This document shows, piece after piece, positions 32,683 through 40,727 of a stretch of 53,031 nucleotides of DNA; position 1 is the stretch's first letter; each line of letters opens with the position of its first letter. The notes under the pieces are model-generated. The model made no database searches, was not told where the DNA came from, and worked only from the letters and a program-made list of their open reading frames with translations. The DNA is from a bacterium (GTDB lineage: Bacteria > Pseudomonadota > Alphaproteobacteria > SP197): positions 1 to 53,031 of the forward strand of contig JAPPGE010000062.1 of the NCBI GenBank assembly GCA_028821455.1, read 5' to 3'. Position numbers and translations under genes: made by a program.

Positions 32683-33303
32683 ATGCCCGCCTCGCGCCCG
32701 GAACTCCTCCAGGATCTCGTTTCGCTGGGCGTTCGTTCGTCCACGGTACTCGAGGTCATGGCGACAGTTCCCAGGGACCGGTTTGTGCGTTCTGACCTCA
32801 TCGCCCATGCCTGGGAGAACATGGCGTTGCCGATCGATTGCCAGCAGACGATCAGTCAACCTCTTGTCGTGGCGCTGATGTCCGAAAGACTGGCCCTCGA
32901 GGAGGGTATGCGTGTTCTCGAAATCGGAACCGGAAGCGGCTACCAGACTGCCATTCTGGCACAATTGGCAGGACACGTGTGGACGATCGAACGCCACGAC
33001 ACGCTGCTCGACCAGGCGATGGCCCGGTTTGCCGAACTGAACCTCGAGAACATCACCTGTCGGTCGGGAGACGGCTCTACCGGCTGGCCGGAGGAGGCGC
33101 CCTTCGACAGGATCATGGTGACGGCCGCTGCGACCACCATGCCGCAGCCTCTGATCGACCAGCTCGTCCCCGGTGGTATCATGGTGGTGCCGGTTGGTGG
33201 AACGCTCTTCGACCAGAAGCTCTACCATGTGCAACGCCTCGATTCGGGTCATGAATGTCATGCCTTTCTCGATGTCAGGTTCGTTCCGCTCGTCCATGGG
33301 TGA
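32683..33303 (+). CDS. pcm: Protein-L-isoaspartate O-methyltransferase
   Basis: A 206-residue Rossmann-fold methyltransferase that repairs isoaspartyl residues using S-adenosylmethionine. Motif I is VLEIGTGSGYQTAILAQLA and the catalytic-region Ser-containing segment is LPIDCQQTISQPLVVALM. The conserved end of the fold, LVPGGIMVVPVGG, is also present. The ATG at 32683 lies 10 bases after serS. In related genomes surE commonly sits between these two genes; it is absent here. Confidence 0.92.
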   Translation: MPASRPELLQDLVSLGVRSSTVLEVMATVPRDRFVRSDLIAHAWENMALPIDCQQTISQPLVVALMSERLALEEGMRVLEIGTGSGYQTAILAQLAGHVWTIERHDTLLDQAMARFAELNLENITCRSGDGSTGWPEEAPFDRIMVTAAATTMPQPLIDQLVPGGIMVVPVGGTLFDQKLYHVQRLDSGHECHAFLDVRFVPLVHG

Positions 33304-34276
33304 GCGGCCGTTTCCAGGGTTTCTGGCGTTCCTTTCCGCCATCGTTCTGGTGGCATCCTGCGCCCAGATGCCTGCTCCGGTGCGCTTCATTGACCAGGTC
33401 ATGCCGCCGCTGCCAGGAACCCCGCCGGCCGGCAGGCTGGCTTCCCTGCCTCCCCTTCCGACCGAAAAACCCCTTCCACCCGAGGCGCCTGCCACGCCGC
33501 CACAACCCGTGGTGGAACTGGAGGAACAAGCCACCGAGGATCTGATGGCGCGCATTGAGCGCATTCTTGGCGCTGTCCGGGACGATGCGCCGCGCGAGGC
33601 GATGATTCTGGAGACCGTGCCTTCGGACACGGGTCCGGTGACCATCTACACTGTCCGCCGCGGTGACACATTGCTTGGCATTTCGCGCCACCTTGGTGTG
33701 CGTTCACGCGAACTTGCCGAGATCAATGGCCTCGTCAAGCCCTATCTTCTCGTGGAGGGACAGCAACTGACCGTGCCGCAGGTGGCCGCCACAACATCCC
33801 GGGTGGCGGCAGTTGAGGTGTCCCGGGTGGCTGCAGACGAGGTGTCCATTCCCGAACCCGTGACGACGGCCATTCCCGAGCCCGCACCCGGAGGCGATCT
33901 GCAGTTCATCTGGCCGGTCACGGGACCGGTCGTCTCGGGTTTTGGCCCCAAGGAGGGCGGTCTGCACAACGATGGTATCAACATTGCCGCACCAGCCGGA
34001 ACACCGGTGCGTGCCTCGGAGGACGGCGTTGTCTCGTACGTCGGTAACGAGGTCAGGGGCTACGGCAACCTTGTGCTGTTGCGCCACACGGATGGCTGGG
34101 TCACGGCCTATGCCCACAATGCGCGCAATCTCGTCGCCCGTGGTCAGATGGTGTTGCGTGGCGACGTCATTGCCAGTGTCGGCGCCAGCGGTGGCATTTC
34201 CCAACCGCAGTCTCACTTCGAGCTTCGTCAGGGAACCACGGCCGTCAATCCGATCGAACACCTTGTCGAGGGCTGA
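33296..34276 (+). CDS. LysM/M23 lipoprotein, NlpD-like amidase activator
   Basis: A 326-residue putative lipoprotein. The signal peptide has lipobox LVASC (residues about 16-20). A proline-rich linker leads to one LysM domain (about 115-160, YTVRRGDTLLGISRHLGV) and a LytM/M23 domain (about 205-326). In the M23 domain the usual zinc ligands appear lost: HxxxD becomes NDGIN (Asn225 and Asn229), and the final HxH becomes QSH. E. coli NlpD is degenerate in the same way and works by activating amidases during division. The ATG at 33296 overlaps pcm by 8 bases. Confidence 0.87.
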   Translation: MGERPFPGFLAFLSAIVLVASCAQMPAPVRFIDQVMPPLPGTPPAGRLASLPPLPTEKPLPPEAPATPPQPVVELEEQATEDLMARIERILGAVRDDAPREAMILETVPSDTGPVTIYTVRRGDTLLGISRHLGVRSRELAEINGLVKPYLLVEGQQLTVPQVAATTSRVAAVEVSRVAADEVSIPEPVTTAIPEPAPGGDLQFIWPVTGPVVSGFGPKEGGLHNDGINIAAPAGTPVRASEDGVVSYVGNEVRGYGNLVLLRHTDGWVTAYAHNARNLVARGQMVLRGDVIASVGASGGISQPQSHFELRQGTTAVNPIEHLVEG

Positions 34277-34298
34277 ACCGCCGTTCACTCCTTCAGCC
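34271..34298. terminator. Hairpin spanning the convergent stops of the NlpD-like and DUF815 genes
   Basis: GGCTGAA (34271-34277) pairs perfectly with TTCAGCC (34292-34298) around a 14-base loop. It covers both stop codons and is likely a bidirectional terminator without a U-tract. Confidence 0.45.
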
Positions 34299-35165
34299 GG
34301 TCTCGAGAGTCCTCTCCATGCGGCCGGCCAGATCCTGGATAAACTGCCAGGCAACACGGCCAGACCGCGCTCCGCGTGTCATCTGCCATTCGATAGCGCG
34401 TGCGTGGAGCGCATCGTCTTCCACGTCCAGGCCGAAATGGTCCGCATATCCCTTGACCATGGCAAGGTAGGTGGGCTGGTCACACCCGTGAAAACCGAGC
34501 CACAGCCCGAACCGGTCGGAAAGCGACACCTTTTCCTCGACAGCCTCGGCCGGATGGATCGCGGTCGAGCGCTCGTTTTCCATGATGTCGCGAGGTGTCA
34601 GGTGACGCCGGTTGGAGGTGGCATAGAAGAGCACGTTGTCCGGACGTCCCTCGAGACCGCCCTCGAGCACTGCCTTGAGCGACTTGAGCGTGCTGTCATG
34701 GGCATCGAAGGAGAGATCGTCGCACATCAGGATGGCGCGCCGCTTCAGCTGCCGCATTCGCGAGAGCAGACGGTAGAGATGGGTGATGTCTTCCCTGTGT
34801 ATCTCGATGAGCGCCAGGGATCCCGGCCGTTCGGCGTGAACCTTGGCGTGGACGGCCTTGATGAGTGTCGACTTTCCCATGCCGCGGGCGCCCCACAGCA
34901 GTGCGTTGTTGGCGGGGTAGCCTCTGGCAAACTGGCGTGTGTTCTCGAGCAGCGCATCCCTTGCGTGGTCAATGCCGTGCAGAAGGTCCAGCGGTACATG
35001 CTGGACGCGTTCAACCGCCTTGAGGGTGTCATTTCCGGCGTGCCAGACGAACGCTTCGCTGCCCTGCGGAAGAACCGAGACGGTGTTGTCCCCGGGTGGC
35101 GCAGCGGCGGTGCCGGCGATGCGTTCCAGAGCCTGTGCGATTCGGGCGAGTGCGGGATTCGTCAT
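34293..35165 (-). CDS. DUF815-family AAA+ ATPase
   Basis: A 290-residue protein of the DUF815 family (COG2607), P-loop ATPases widespread in proteobacteria with no established function. The Walker A is GARGMGKST (about residue 92) and the Walker B ILMCDDLSF. A sensor-like FYATSNRRHL and ISLSDRFGLWLGF-type arginine region follow (here VSLSDRFGLWLGF). The lid carries RGARSGRVAWQFIQDL. It is encoded opposite to its neighbours within an otherwise plus-strand cluster, and this placement next to yajC is common in alphaproteobacteria. Confidence 0.9.
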   Translation of the reverse strand: MTNPALARIAQALERIAGTAAAPPGDNTVSVLPQGSEAFVWHAGNDTLKAVERVQHVPLDLLHGIDHARDALLENTRQFARGYPANNALLWGARGMGKSTLIKAVHAKVHAERPGSLALIEIHREDITHLYRLLSRMRQLKRRAILMCDDLSFDAHDSTLKSLKAVLEGGLEGRPDNVLFYATSNRRHLTPRDIMENERSTAIHPAEAVEEKVSLSDRFGLWLGFHGCDQPTYLAMVKGYADHFGLDVEDDALHARAIEWQMTRGARSGRVAWQFIQDLAGRMERTLETG

Positions 35166-35222
35166 GAAGCGGGCAAGGCGGTCAGTCGGCGGTCATCATC
35201 GTGCTCCACAGTACCCGGCGGT

Positions 35223-35250
35223 TTGCAATTGGTCATCCCCCGGCTATAGT
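35223..35250 (+). promoter_or_regulatory. Promoter of the yajC-secDF operon
   Basis: TTGCAA (35223-35228), 16 bases, then TATAGT (35245-35250, five of six matches), 28 bases before the yajC ATG. This is the best promoter match seen in the window. Confidence 0.55.
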
Positions 35251-35277
35251 CCGCCACCTTTCGCGCAGGATATCGAC

Positions 35278-35646
35278 ATGCCGATCACACAGGCCTATGC
35301 ACAGGGCGAAGCAGGTGCCGCCGGTTTCGATCCCTTCTTCCTCATTCTCATGGTCGCCATGTTCGGCGTCTTCTGGTTTTTCGTGTTCCGGCCGCAGTCA
35401 AAGAAAGCCAAGCAACACCAGGCCATGCTCAGTTCGATCAAGCGTGGAGATCAGGTGGTCACGAACGGTGGCATCATCGGAAATGTGACGCGCATCGAGG
35501 GAGACGGCGTCCTCATCGTCGAAATAGCCAAGGATGTCAGGGTGAAGTGTCGGCACTCGATGATCGCCGACGTCATGGCGAAGCCGGAACCGCGCCAGGC
35601 CGTGAGAGCGGATGAGGGGAATGCGGGCGACAACGGTGGCAGCTGA
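35278..35646 (+). CDS. yajC: Preprotein translocase accessory subunit YajC
   Basis: A 122-residue inner-membrane protein with one membrane helix (about residues 19-37, FFLILMVAMFGVFWFFVFRP) followed by RPQSKKAKQHQ and the conserved soluble part (LSSIKRGDQVVTNGGIIGNV). It associates with SecD and SecF, which follow at once. The ATG at 35278 follows CAGGA; the frame upstream is antisense to the DUF815 gene. Confidence 0.94.
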   Translation: MPITQAYAQGEAGAAGFDPFFLILMVAMFGVFWFFVFRPQSKKAKQHQAMLSSIKRGDQVVTNGGIIGNVTRIEGDGVLIVEIAKDVRVKCRHSMIADVMAKPEPRQAVRADEGNAGDNGGS

Positions 35647-35657
35647 CGCGACCGGCC

Positions 35658-37220
35658 ATGCGTTACTTTCCGACCTGGAAGATCTGGATCGTCGTTCTTG
35701 TCAGTGTTCTGGGTCTGGCCTTCGCCGCACCGAACCTGCTTTCGCGTGACATTGCAAACGAATTGCCGACCTGGTTGCCGCACAAGCAGGTGAGTCTCGG
35801 CCTTGACCTTTCCGGCGGAGCACATCTTCTGTTGCAGATCGACGAAGCAGCCTGGCGGGAAGGGCGCCTCGCATGGCTCGAGGGCAATGTGCGGCGGACG
35901 CTGCGTGGTGAACGCATTGGTGTCAGGATTACCGGAGGCGATGACAGTCACCGGCAGTTCGCCCTGCGCAATGCCGACGATGCTGCGGCTGCTGCCGGCG
36001 AACTTGAAGGACTGGCGGACGATTTCACGATCGCCGTCGATGAGAGCGGCACGATCACGGCGGTGTTCACGGAGGAGGGCCTGGAGGCGGGTCTCAGCGA
36101 TGCCATCGAGCGCACCCTCGAGGTGCTGCGCGGGCGCATTGATCCCGATGGTGTCCTGGAACCGGTCATCACCCGCCAGGGGCGGGACCGTATTCTTGTC
36201 CAGGTGCCGGGAGTCGACGACACGCGCGTGTTGCGCTCACGCCTGGGTCAGACCGCCAAGCTGACGTTTCATCTCGTCGATCAGGATACGTCCATTGCCG
36301 CTGCCGAAGCCGGGCAACTCCCGGTCGGCTCGGTTCTCATGCCCAGTCGTGAACAGCCCGGACAGAACCACGTCCTGCGGGCGGAGATTCTCGTGACCGG
36401 AGAAAGTCTGGAGAGTGCCGCGGCAAGTTTCGATCAGGGTCGCCCGGTTGTCGCCTTCAGCTTTGACGGCGTGGGCGCCGCACGGTTTTGCGATGTGACG
36501 ACGGAGAATGTCGGACGTCTGCTCGCCATTGTTCTCGACGGGGTCGTCATCAGTGCCCCGCGCATCAATGGGCCGATCTGCCAGGGAAGCGGTATCATTA
36601 CCGGTTCCTTCACAGTGTTCGAAACGCAGGAACTGGCGTTGCTGTTGCGGGCCGGCGCGTTGCCTGTTCCGCTCACGGTCGTCGAGGAGCGAACCGTTGG
36701 TCCCACCCTGGGCGCGGATTCGATTGAAGCCGGCAAAGTTGCGGCGGCCGTCAGCTTTGCTGCCGTCATCGTCTTCATGGTTGCCTGCTACGGAACCCTG
36801 GGCGCCTTCGCCAACGTCGCGCTCATCACCAATCTCATTCTCCTCATGGGCCTGCTGTCACTGTTGCAGGCGACCCTCACTCTTCCTGGAATCGCCGGCA
36901 TCGTCCTCACGGTCGGAATGGCGGTCGATGCGAACGTGCTCATCTTCGAGCGAATCCGCGAGGAACTGCGTCATGGGCGCACCATCCTCAATGCCGTCGA
37001 GACCGGTTTCAGGAGAGCCATGACGACCATTCTCGATGCCAACATCACCACGGCCGTGGCGGCATTCCTGCTGTTTTTCCTTGGATCCGGACCAGTCAGG
37101 GGGTTTGGCGCCACACTGGCGATCGGCATTCTCACGTCGATGTTTACGGCGATGTTGCTGACGCGCCTTCTCACCCATCTTTGGCTTGCCCGGTTCCGGC
37201 CGAAGGCCCTGGGGATCTGA
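35658..37220 (+). CDS. secD: Protein translocase subunit SecD
   Basis: A 520-residue RND-type membrane protein that uses the proton gradient to pull secreted proteins through SecYEG. An N-terminal membrane helix is followed by GLDLSGGAHLLLQID, a large periplasmic region (about 45-340) and five C-terminal membrane helices. These carry GMAVDANVLIFERIREELR, the conserved Asp-containing proton path. It is of full family length. Confidence 0.96.
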   Translation: MRYFPTWKIWIVVLVSVLGLAFAAPNLLSRDIANELPTWLPHKQVSLGLDLSGGAHLLLQIDEAAWREGRLAWLEGNVRRTLRGERIGVRITGGDDSHRQFALRNADDAAAAAGELEGLADDFTIAVDESGTITAVFTEEGLEAGLSDAIERTLEVLRGRIDPDGVLEPVITRQGRDRILVQVPGVDDTRVLRSRLGQTAKLTFHLVDQDTSIAAAEAGQLPVGSVLMPSREQPGQNHVLRAEILVTGESLESAAASFDQGRPVVAFSFDGVGAARFCDVTTENVGRLLAIVLDGVVISAPRINGPICQGSGIITGSFTVFETQELALLLRAGALPVPLTVVEERTVGPTLGADSIEAGKVAAAVSFAAVIVFMVACYGTLGAFANVALITNLILLMGLLSLLQATLTLPGIAGIVLTVGMAVDANVLIFERIREELRHGRTILNAVETGFRRAMTTILDANITTAVAAFLLFFLGSGPVRGFGATLAIGILTSMFTAMLLTRLLTHLWLARFRPKALGI

Positions 37221-37223
37221 TCG

Positions 37224-38159
37224 ATGAAGCGGCTTCGCCTGGTCCCGACCGGTCTCAATCTGCCGTTCATGGATGTTCACCGGATTGCGGTGACCGTGTC
37301 CGTGCTTCTCTTCATCGGTTCGCTTGCCTTGCTGCTCCTTTCCGGACTGAACTTCGGCATCGACTTCAAGGGTGGCACCCTGATCGAGATCCGCACGCCG
37401 CAGGCCGCCGACCTCGCAGCTGTGAGAAGTGAACTCAATGCGCTCGATGTTGGCAGCATCGCGTTGCAGGAGTTCGGTTCCGCCAGCGACGTGCTGATCC
37501 GCCTGCCTTTGCTGGCCGGCGATGAATCCGTTCAGCAGGCGGCCATCGACAGGATTCAGGCGACACTCAATGACATGTACCCGCAGATCGAGTACCGGCG
37601 CGTGGAGTTCGTGGGTCCGCAGGTTTCCGGCGAACTCATCGAGAAGGGTGCGCAGGCGGTCCTGGTCGCCCTTGTCCTCATGATGATCTACATCTGGTTC
37701 CGCTTCGAGTGGCAGTTCGGCGTCGGCGCCGTGCTCGCTCTGGCTCACGATGTCGGTCTCACCATCGGGGTGTTCAGCCTGACACGAATCGAATTTGATC
37801 TGCCGGTCGTTGCCGCGTTGCTGACTATCGTGGGCTATTCGATGAATGACACGGTCGTCGTCTACGACCGCATCCGGGAGAATCTCCGCAAGTACAAGCA
37901 GGAGCCGGTGCGCGGAGTCATCGACCGCTCGCTGAATGACACGCTGTCACGCACCGTCATGACAAGTGTGACAACGATGCTGGCTCTCGTCGCCCTGTGG
38001 CTGTTCGGCGGCGCGGTGATCGCTCCCTTTGTGCTGGCCATGATCTGGGGAGTCCTGATCGGCACCTATTCGTCCCTCTTTGTCGCAGCTCCGGTCTTGC
38101 TCTATCTCAGGCCGGTACGTGTGAGTGACGAAAGGGAAGGGCTGTCGGATACCTCCTGA
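37224..38159 (+). CDS. secF: Protein translocase subunit SecF
   Basis: A 311-residue partner of SecD with six membrane helices. Signatures are GLNFGIDFKGGTLIEIR after the first helix and YSMNDTVVVYDRIRENLRK in the fourth-fifth helix region. It starts 3 bases after the secD stop. Confidence 0.96.
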   Translation: MKRLRLVPTGLNLPFMDVHRIAVTVSVLLFIGSLALLLLSGLNFGIDFKGGTLIEIRTPQAADLAAVRSELNALDVGSIALQEFGSASDVLIRLPLLAGDESVQQAAIDRIQATLNDMYPQIEYRRVEFVGPQVSGELIEKGAQAVLVALVLMMIYIWFRFEWQFGVGAVLALAHDVGLTIGVFSLTRIEFDLPVVAALLTIVGYSMNDTVVVYDRIRENLRKYKQEPVRGVIDRSLNDTLSRTVMTSVTTMLALVALWLFGGAVIAPFVLAMIWGVLIGTYSSLFVAAPVLLYLRPVRVSDEREGLSDTS

Positions 38160-38550
38160 TGTTACGACGTTCGATGCAGTGGTGACGGGCGTGCCCACCG
38201 CCTCCCGCAATGTCATCACCAGCTATGGAAACGGCGGGTTTCGCATCGGTGAGCATCGCCACGAGGGGTCCCTGATTGTCTTTCCGGATGCGGTGATGGC
38301 CTGGCCGGTGGCCGGCATGCCGGACGTGACGCCGGCGGTCCTGGCAGAAGTCGTGGCACGGTCTGCGCGTGTTGACATTCTTCTGTTGGGCTGTGGGGAG
38401 GCATCGGAAGTACCGCCCCGAGAGGTGCGTGAATTCCTGCGCCCGCACGGCATTGTCGTCGATGCCATGACGACCGGCGCAGCCTGCCGCACCTACAACA
38501 TTCTGATGGCCGAGGAACGCCTCGTCGCAGCCGCCCTCATGGCCGTCTGA
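38125..38550 (+). CDS. Mth938/DUF498-domain protein
   Basis: Up to 141 residues of the Mth938 domain family (NDUFAF3-like), small proteins commonly encoded after secF in alphaproteobacteria. The mitochondrial relative helps assemble respiratory complex I. The core is ITSYGNGGFRIGEHRHEGSL ... DILLLGCGE ... DAMTTGAACRTYNILMAEER. The start is uncertain: GTG at 38125 would overlap secF by 35 bases without a clear ribosome-binding site, and the domain proper begins about 12 codons later. Confidence 0.85.
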   Translation: MTKGKGCRIPPDVTTFDAVVTGVPTASRNVITSYGNGGFRIGEHRHEGSLIVFPDAVMAWPVAGMPDVTPAVLAEVVARSARVDILLLGCGEASEVPPREVREFLRPHGIVVDAMTTGAACRTYNILMAEERLVAAALMAV

Positions 38551-38555
38551 GATCA

Positions 38556-38591
38556 CGTCCCGGGAAGACGCCAGGGCGCCTACCCGGGACG
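38556..38591. terminator. Strong inverted repeat between convergent Mth938 and PuuD-like genes
   Basis: CGTCCCGGG (38556-38564) and CCCGGGACG (38583-38591) are perfect 9-base arms around an 18-base loop. They lie in the 49-base gap between two convergent stops, the position of a bidirectional terminator. Confidence 0.55.
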
Positions 38592-38599
38592 GACGAGTG

Positions 38600-39106
38600 T
38601 CAGAAGTACCAGGGATTCTGTGCCGACACCATGCAGAACAGCATGGGGATCGACAGCATGGTGTTGGTGCGTGAGAACAGCATGGCGGTGCGCGCCGAAG
38701 CCTTCTTGGCGTCATCGCTGGCATCGACGATTCCCAGCGCCCGCTTCTGATTCGGCCAGATGACGAACCAGACGTTGAACCACATGATGGTGCCCAGCCA
38801 CATGCCGATGCCGATTGCGGTGCTGGCGCCGCCGTCAATGAAGCCGATGGCGATCGATTCGATGAAGTAGCCGTTGAGCATCGCCAGGATGAGACCGGTC
38901 ACGATCGTAGCCATGGCGCCCCAGCGGAACCAGAACAGTGCTGTCGGAGCGATGACCTTGCCTACCGCGGGCTTCTGGTCATCGGGGATCTTCGGCATGC
39001 TGGGGATCTGCACGAAATTGAAGTACCACAACAGGCCAATCCACATCACGCCGGAAAGCACATGGAGCCAGCGGAACAGGAACGAAAGAAAATCGAGTCC
39101 TTCCAT
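38600..39106 (-). CDS. PuuD-like (urate hydroxylase N-terminal type) membrane protein
   Basis: A 168-residue protein with four membrane segments at about residues 10-33, 56-79, 93-117 and 143-163. The pattern FRWLHVLSGVMWIGLLWYF and LGTIMWFNVWFVIWPNQKR matches the membrane domain of bacterial urate oxidase PuuD. PuuD itself is longer and carries a C-terminal cytochrome c domain, which is missing here, so urate oxidation should not be assumed. His15 is a possible haem ligand. GGGAGAA precedes the ATG. A tiny membrane protein is encoded 25 bases upstream on the same strand. Confidence 0.75.
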   Translation of the reverse strand: MEGLDFLSFLFRWLHVLSGVMWIGLLWYFNFVQIPSMPKIPDDQKPAVGKVIAPTALFWFRWGAMATIVTGLILAMLNGYFIESIAIGFIDGGASTAIGIGMWLGTIMWFNVWFVIWPNQKRALGIVDASDDAKKASARTAMLFSRTNTMLSIPMLFCMVSAQNPWYF

Positions 39107-39131
39107 GAGATGGTTCTCCCTCGCGACGCAA

Positions 39132-39221
39132 TCAGATGTAGACGAGGATGATGGCGACGATAACCGTCAGCACACATCCGGCGATGACTGTGGACGAGAG
39201 TGATTCGAGTATCTTTGCCAT
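39132..39221 (-). CDS. 29-residue single-pass membrane protein
   Basis: A 30-codon frame, ATG to TGA. It begins MAKILESLSS and continues with an unbroken hydrophobic stretch of about 19 residues (TVIAGCVLTVIVAIILVYI) to the C-terminus. An ideal ribosome-binding site, GGAGG, stands six bases before the ATG. It precedes the PuuD-like gene by 25 bases in the same direction. The layout resembles small subunits of membrane enzymes such as CydX, though the sequence is not one I recognise. Confidence 0.6.
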   Translation of the reverse strand: MAKILESLSSTVIAGCVLTVIVAIILVYI

Positions 39222-39259
39222 CAGCTTCCTCCATCTCTGTTAGGCCCTGACACCATGTA

Positions 39260-39281
39260 ACGGTCAACAGTGAATGACCGT
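39260..39281 (-). terminator. Hairpin downstream of trmFO
   Basis: ACGGTCA (39260-39266) and TGACCGT (39275-39281) form a perfect 7-bp stem with an 8-base loop. It lies 16 bases after the trmFO stop and before the 29-residue gene. No U-tract; it could equally be an operator for the downstream pair. Confidence 0.35.
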
Positions 39282-39296
39282 CATACTGCTTGAAAC

Positions 39297-40670
39297 TCAT
39301 ATGGCATCGCCTACTCGATGTCTACACCCGGCGCCCGGCATTCCCGCCAGCCAGGGACCCAGGTTGGCTCGCGCCGCAGTGACGATCGCGGACCTTCGCT
39401 CGGCTTTCCTGAGGTCGGGCCCGGGGGAAGGGAAGAGACCGAAATTGCAGTTCATTGGCTGAAATGTGCGGGCATCCGCCCCGGTGGTCACGTGGTTGAG
39501 GAGAGCGCCCAGCGCCGTCGACGCGGGGGGTGGAACGATGACGTCCGCGCGGCTCTCCAGCAACGCAAAACGTCCGGCAAGAAGGCCGATTGCAGTGCTC
39601 TCGACATAGCCTTCGACCCCGGTGATTTGCCCGGCAAACCTCAGGTGTGGCCGCTGGCGCAGTCTGAGCGCGCCATCGAGCAGGTGCGGACTGTTGATGA
39701 AAGTGTTCCGGTGAACACCGCCCAGGCGTGCGAAACGGGCATCGTTGAGCCCGGGTATGGTGCGGAGTACCTGGACCTGATCACCATGACGCATCTTGGT
39801 CTGGAAGCCGACCATGTTGAAGAGTGTCCCAAGAGCATTGTCCTGGCGGAGTTGTACAACGGCGAAAGGTCTCTGCCCCGTGGCGGGATTGGTCAATCCG
39901 ACGGGCTTCATCGGTCCGAAGCGCAGGGTGTTGCGGCCGCGCCGGGCCAGCACCTCGATGGGCAGGCATCCTTCGAACCATGGCGTTTCTCGTTCCCAGT
40001 CGCGAAAGGGTGTCACCTCTGCGGCGCACACCCTGTCGACGAAGGCATCGTACTCCTCAAGGGTGAGCGGACAGTTGATGTAGGCGGCGGTATCTCCTGC
40101 CGGTCCGGCCCGGTCGTAGCGCGACTGGAACCACGCAATGTCGAAGTCGATGCTGTCGCGGTGAACCACCGGAGCGATGGCATCGAAGAAGGCGAGGGCG
40201 TCCCGGTCGGTCGCTCGCAGAATGTCGGCGGCAAGGTCGGGTGCCGTGAGAGGACCTGTGGCGACTATCGCCAGACCCTCGTCCGGCCCCGGGAGGGACG
40301 GCACCTCCTCTCGGCGCACCTCGATCATTGGCTCGGACTCGATGGCCTTTTCCACGTCGCGGGAAAATCCCTGGCGATCGACAGCCAGGGCACTTCCGGC
40401 CGGCACCTGGTGGCGGTCGGCAGCGGCCATGATGAGGGACCCGGCGCGCCGCAGTTCCTCATGGAGCAGGCCCACGGCATTCGTGGCGGCGTCGTCCGAA
40501 CGGAAGGAGTTGGAGCACACCAGTTCGGCAAGGGTATCGGTTCTGTGAGCATCGCTGGTGCGGTGCGGCCGCATTTCTTGGAGTACGGCCTTCCCGCCTC
40601 CAAGCGCGATTTGCCAGGCAGCCTCGCACCCGGCCAGACCGCCGCCAATGACATGAATCGTTACGCTCAT
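39297..40670 (-). CDS. trmFO: Methylenetetrahydrofolate-tRNA-(uracil-54-C5)-methyltransferase
   Basis: A 457-residue flavoprotein that makes ribothymidine at tRNA position 54 with folate as carbon donor. The FAD site is [16 protein letters not shown] at the N-terminus. Family blocks are [24 protein letters not shown] (catalytic-region Cys), [32 protein letters not shown] and [10 protein letters not shown]. It is divergent from the dCTP-deaminase-like gene across 57 bases. Confidence 0.95.
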   Translation of the reverse strand: MSVTIHVIGGGLAGCEAAWQIALGGGKAVLQEMRPHRTSDAHRTDTLAELVCSNSFRSDDAATNAVGLLHEELRRAGSLIMAAADRHQVPAGSALAVDRQGFSRDVEKAIESEPMIEVRREEVPSLPGPDEGLAIVATGPLTAPDLAADILRATDRDALAFFDAIAPVVHRDSIDFDIAWFQSRYDRAGPAGDTAAYINCPLTLEEYDAFVDRVCAAEVTPFRDWERETPWFEGCLPIEVLARRGRNTLRFGPMKPVGLTNPATGQRPFAVVQLRQDNALGTLFNMVGFQTKMRHGDQVQVLRTIPGLNDARFARLGGVHRNTFINSPHLLDGALRLRQRPHLRFAGQITGVEGYVESTAIGLLAGRFALLESRADVIVPPPASTALGALLNHVTTGADARTFQPMNCNFGLFPSPGPDLRKAERRSAIVTAARANLGPWLAGMPGAGCRHRVGDAI

Positions 40671-40727
40671 GCTGCGGCCTCCTGTGGATGACCTGTCGGG
40701 CGCGGAGGAATAGACTTCTCAGGAACG

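Noticed and set aside
38600..39106. Functional urate oxidase PuuD
   Set aside because: Only the membrane domain is present; the cytochrome c domain and any urate-pathway neighbours are missing.
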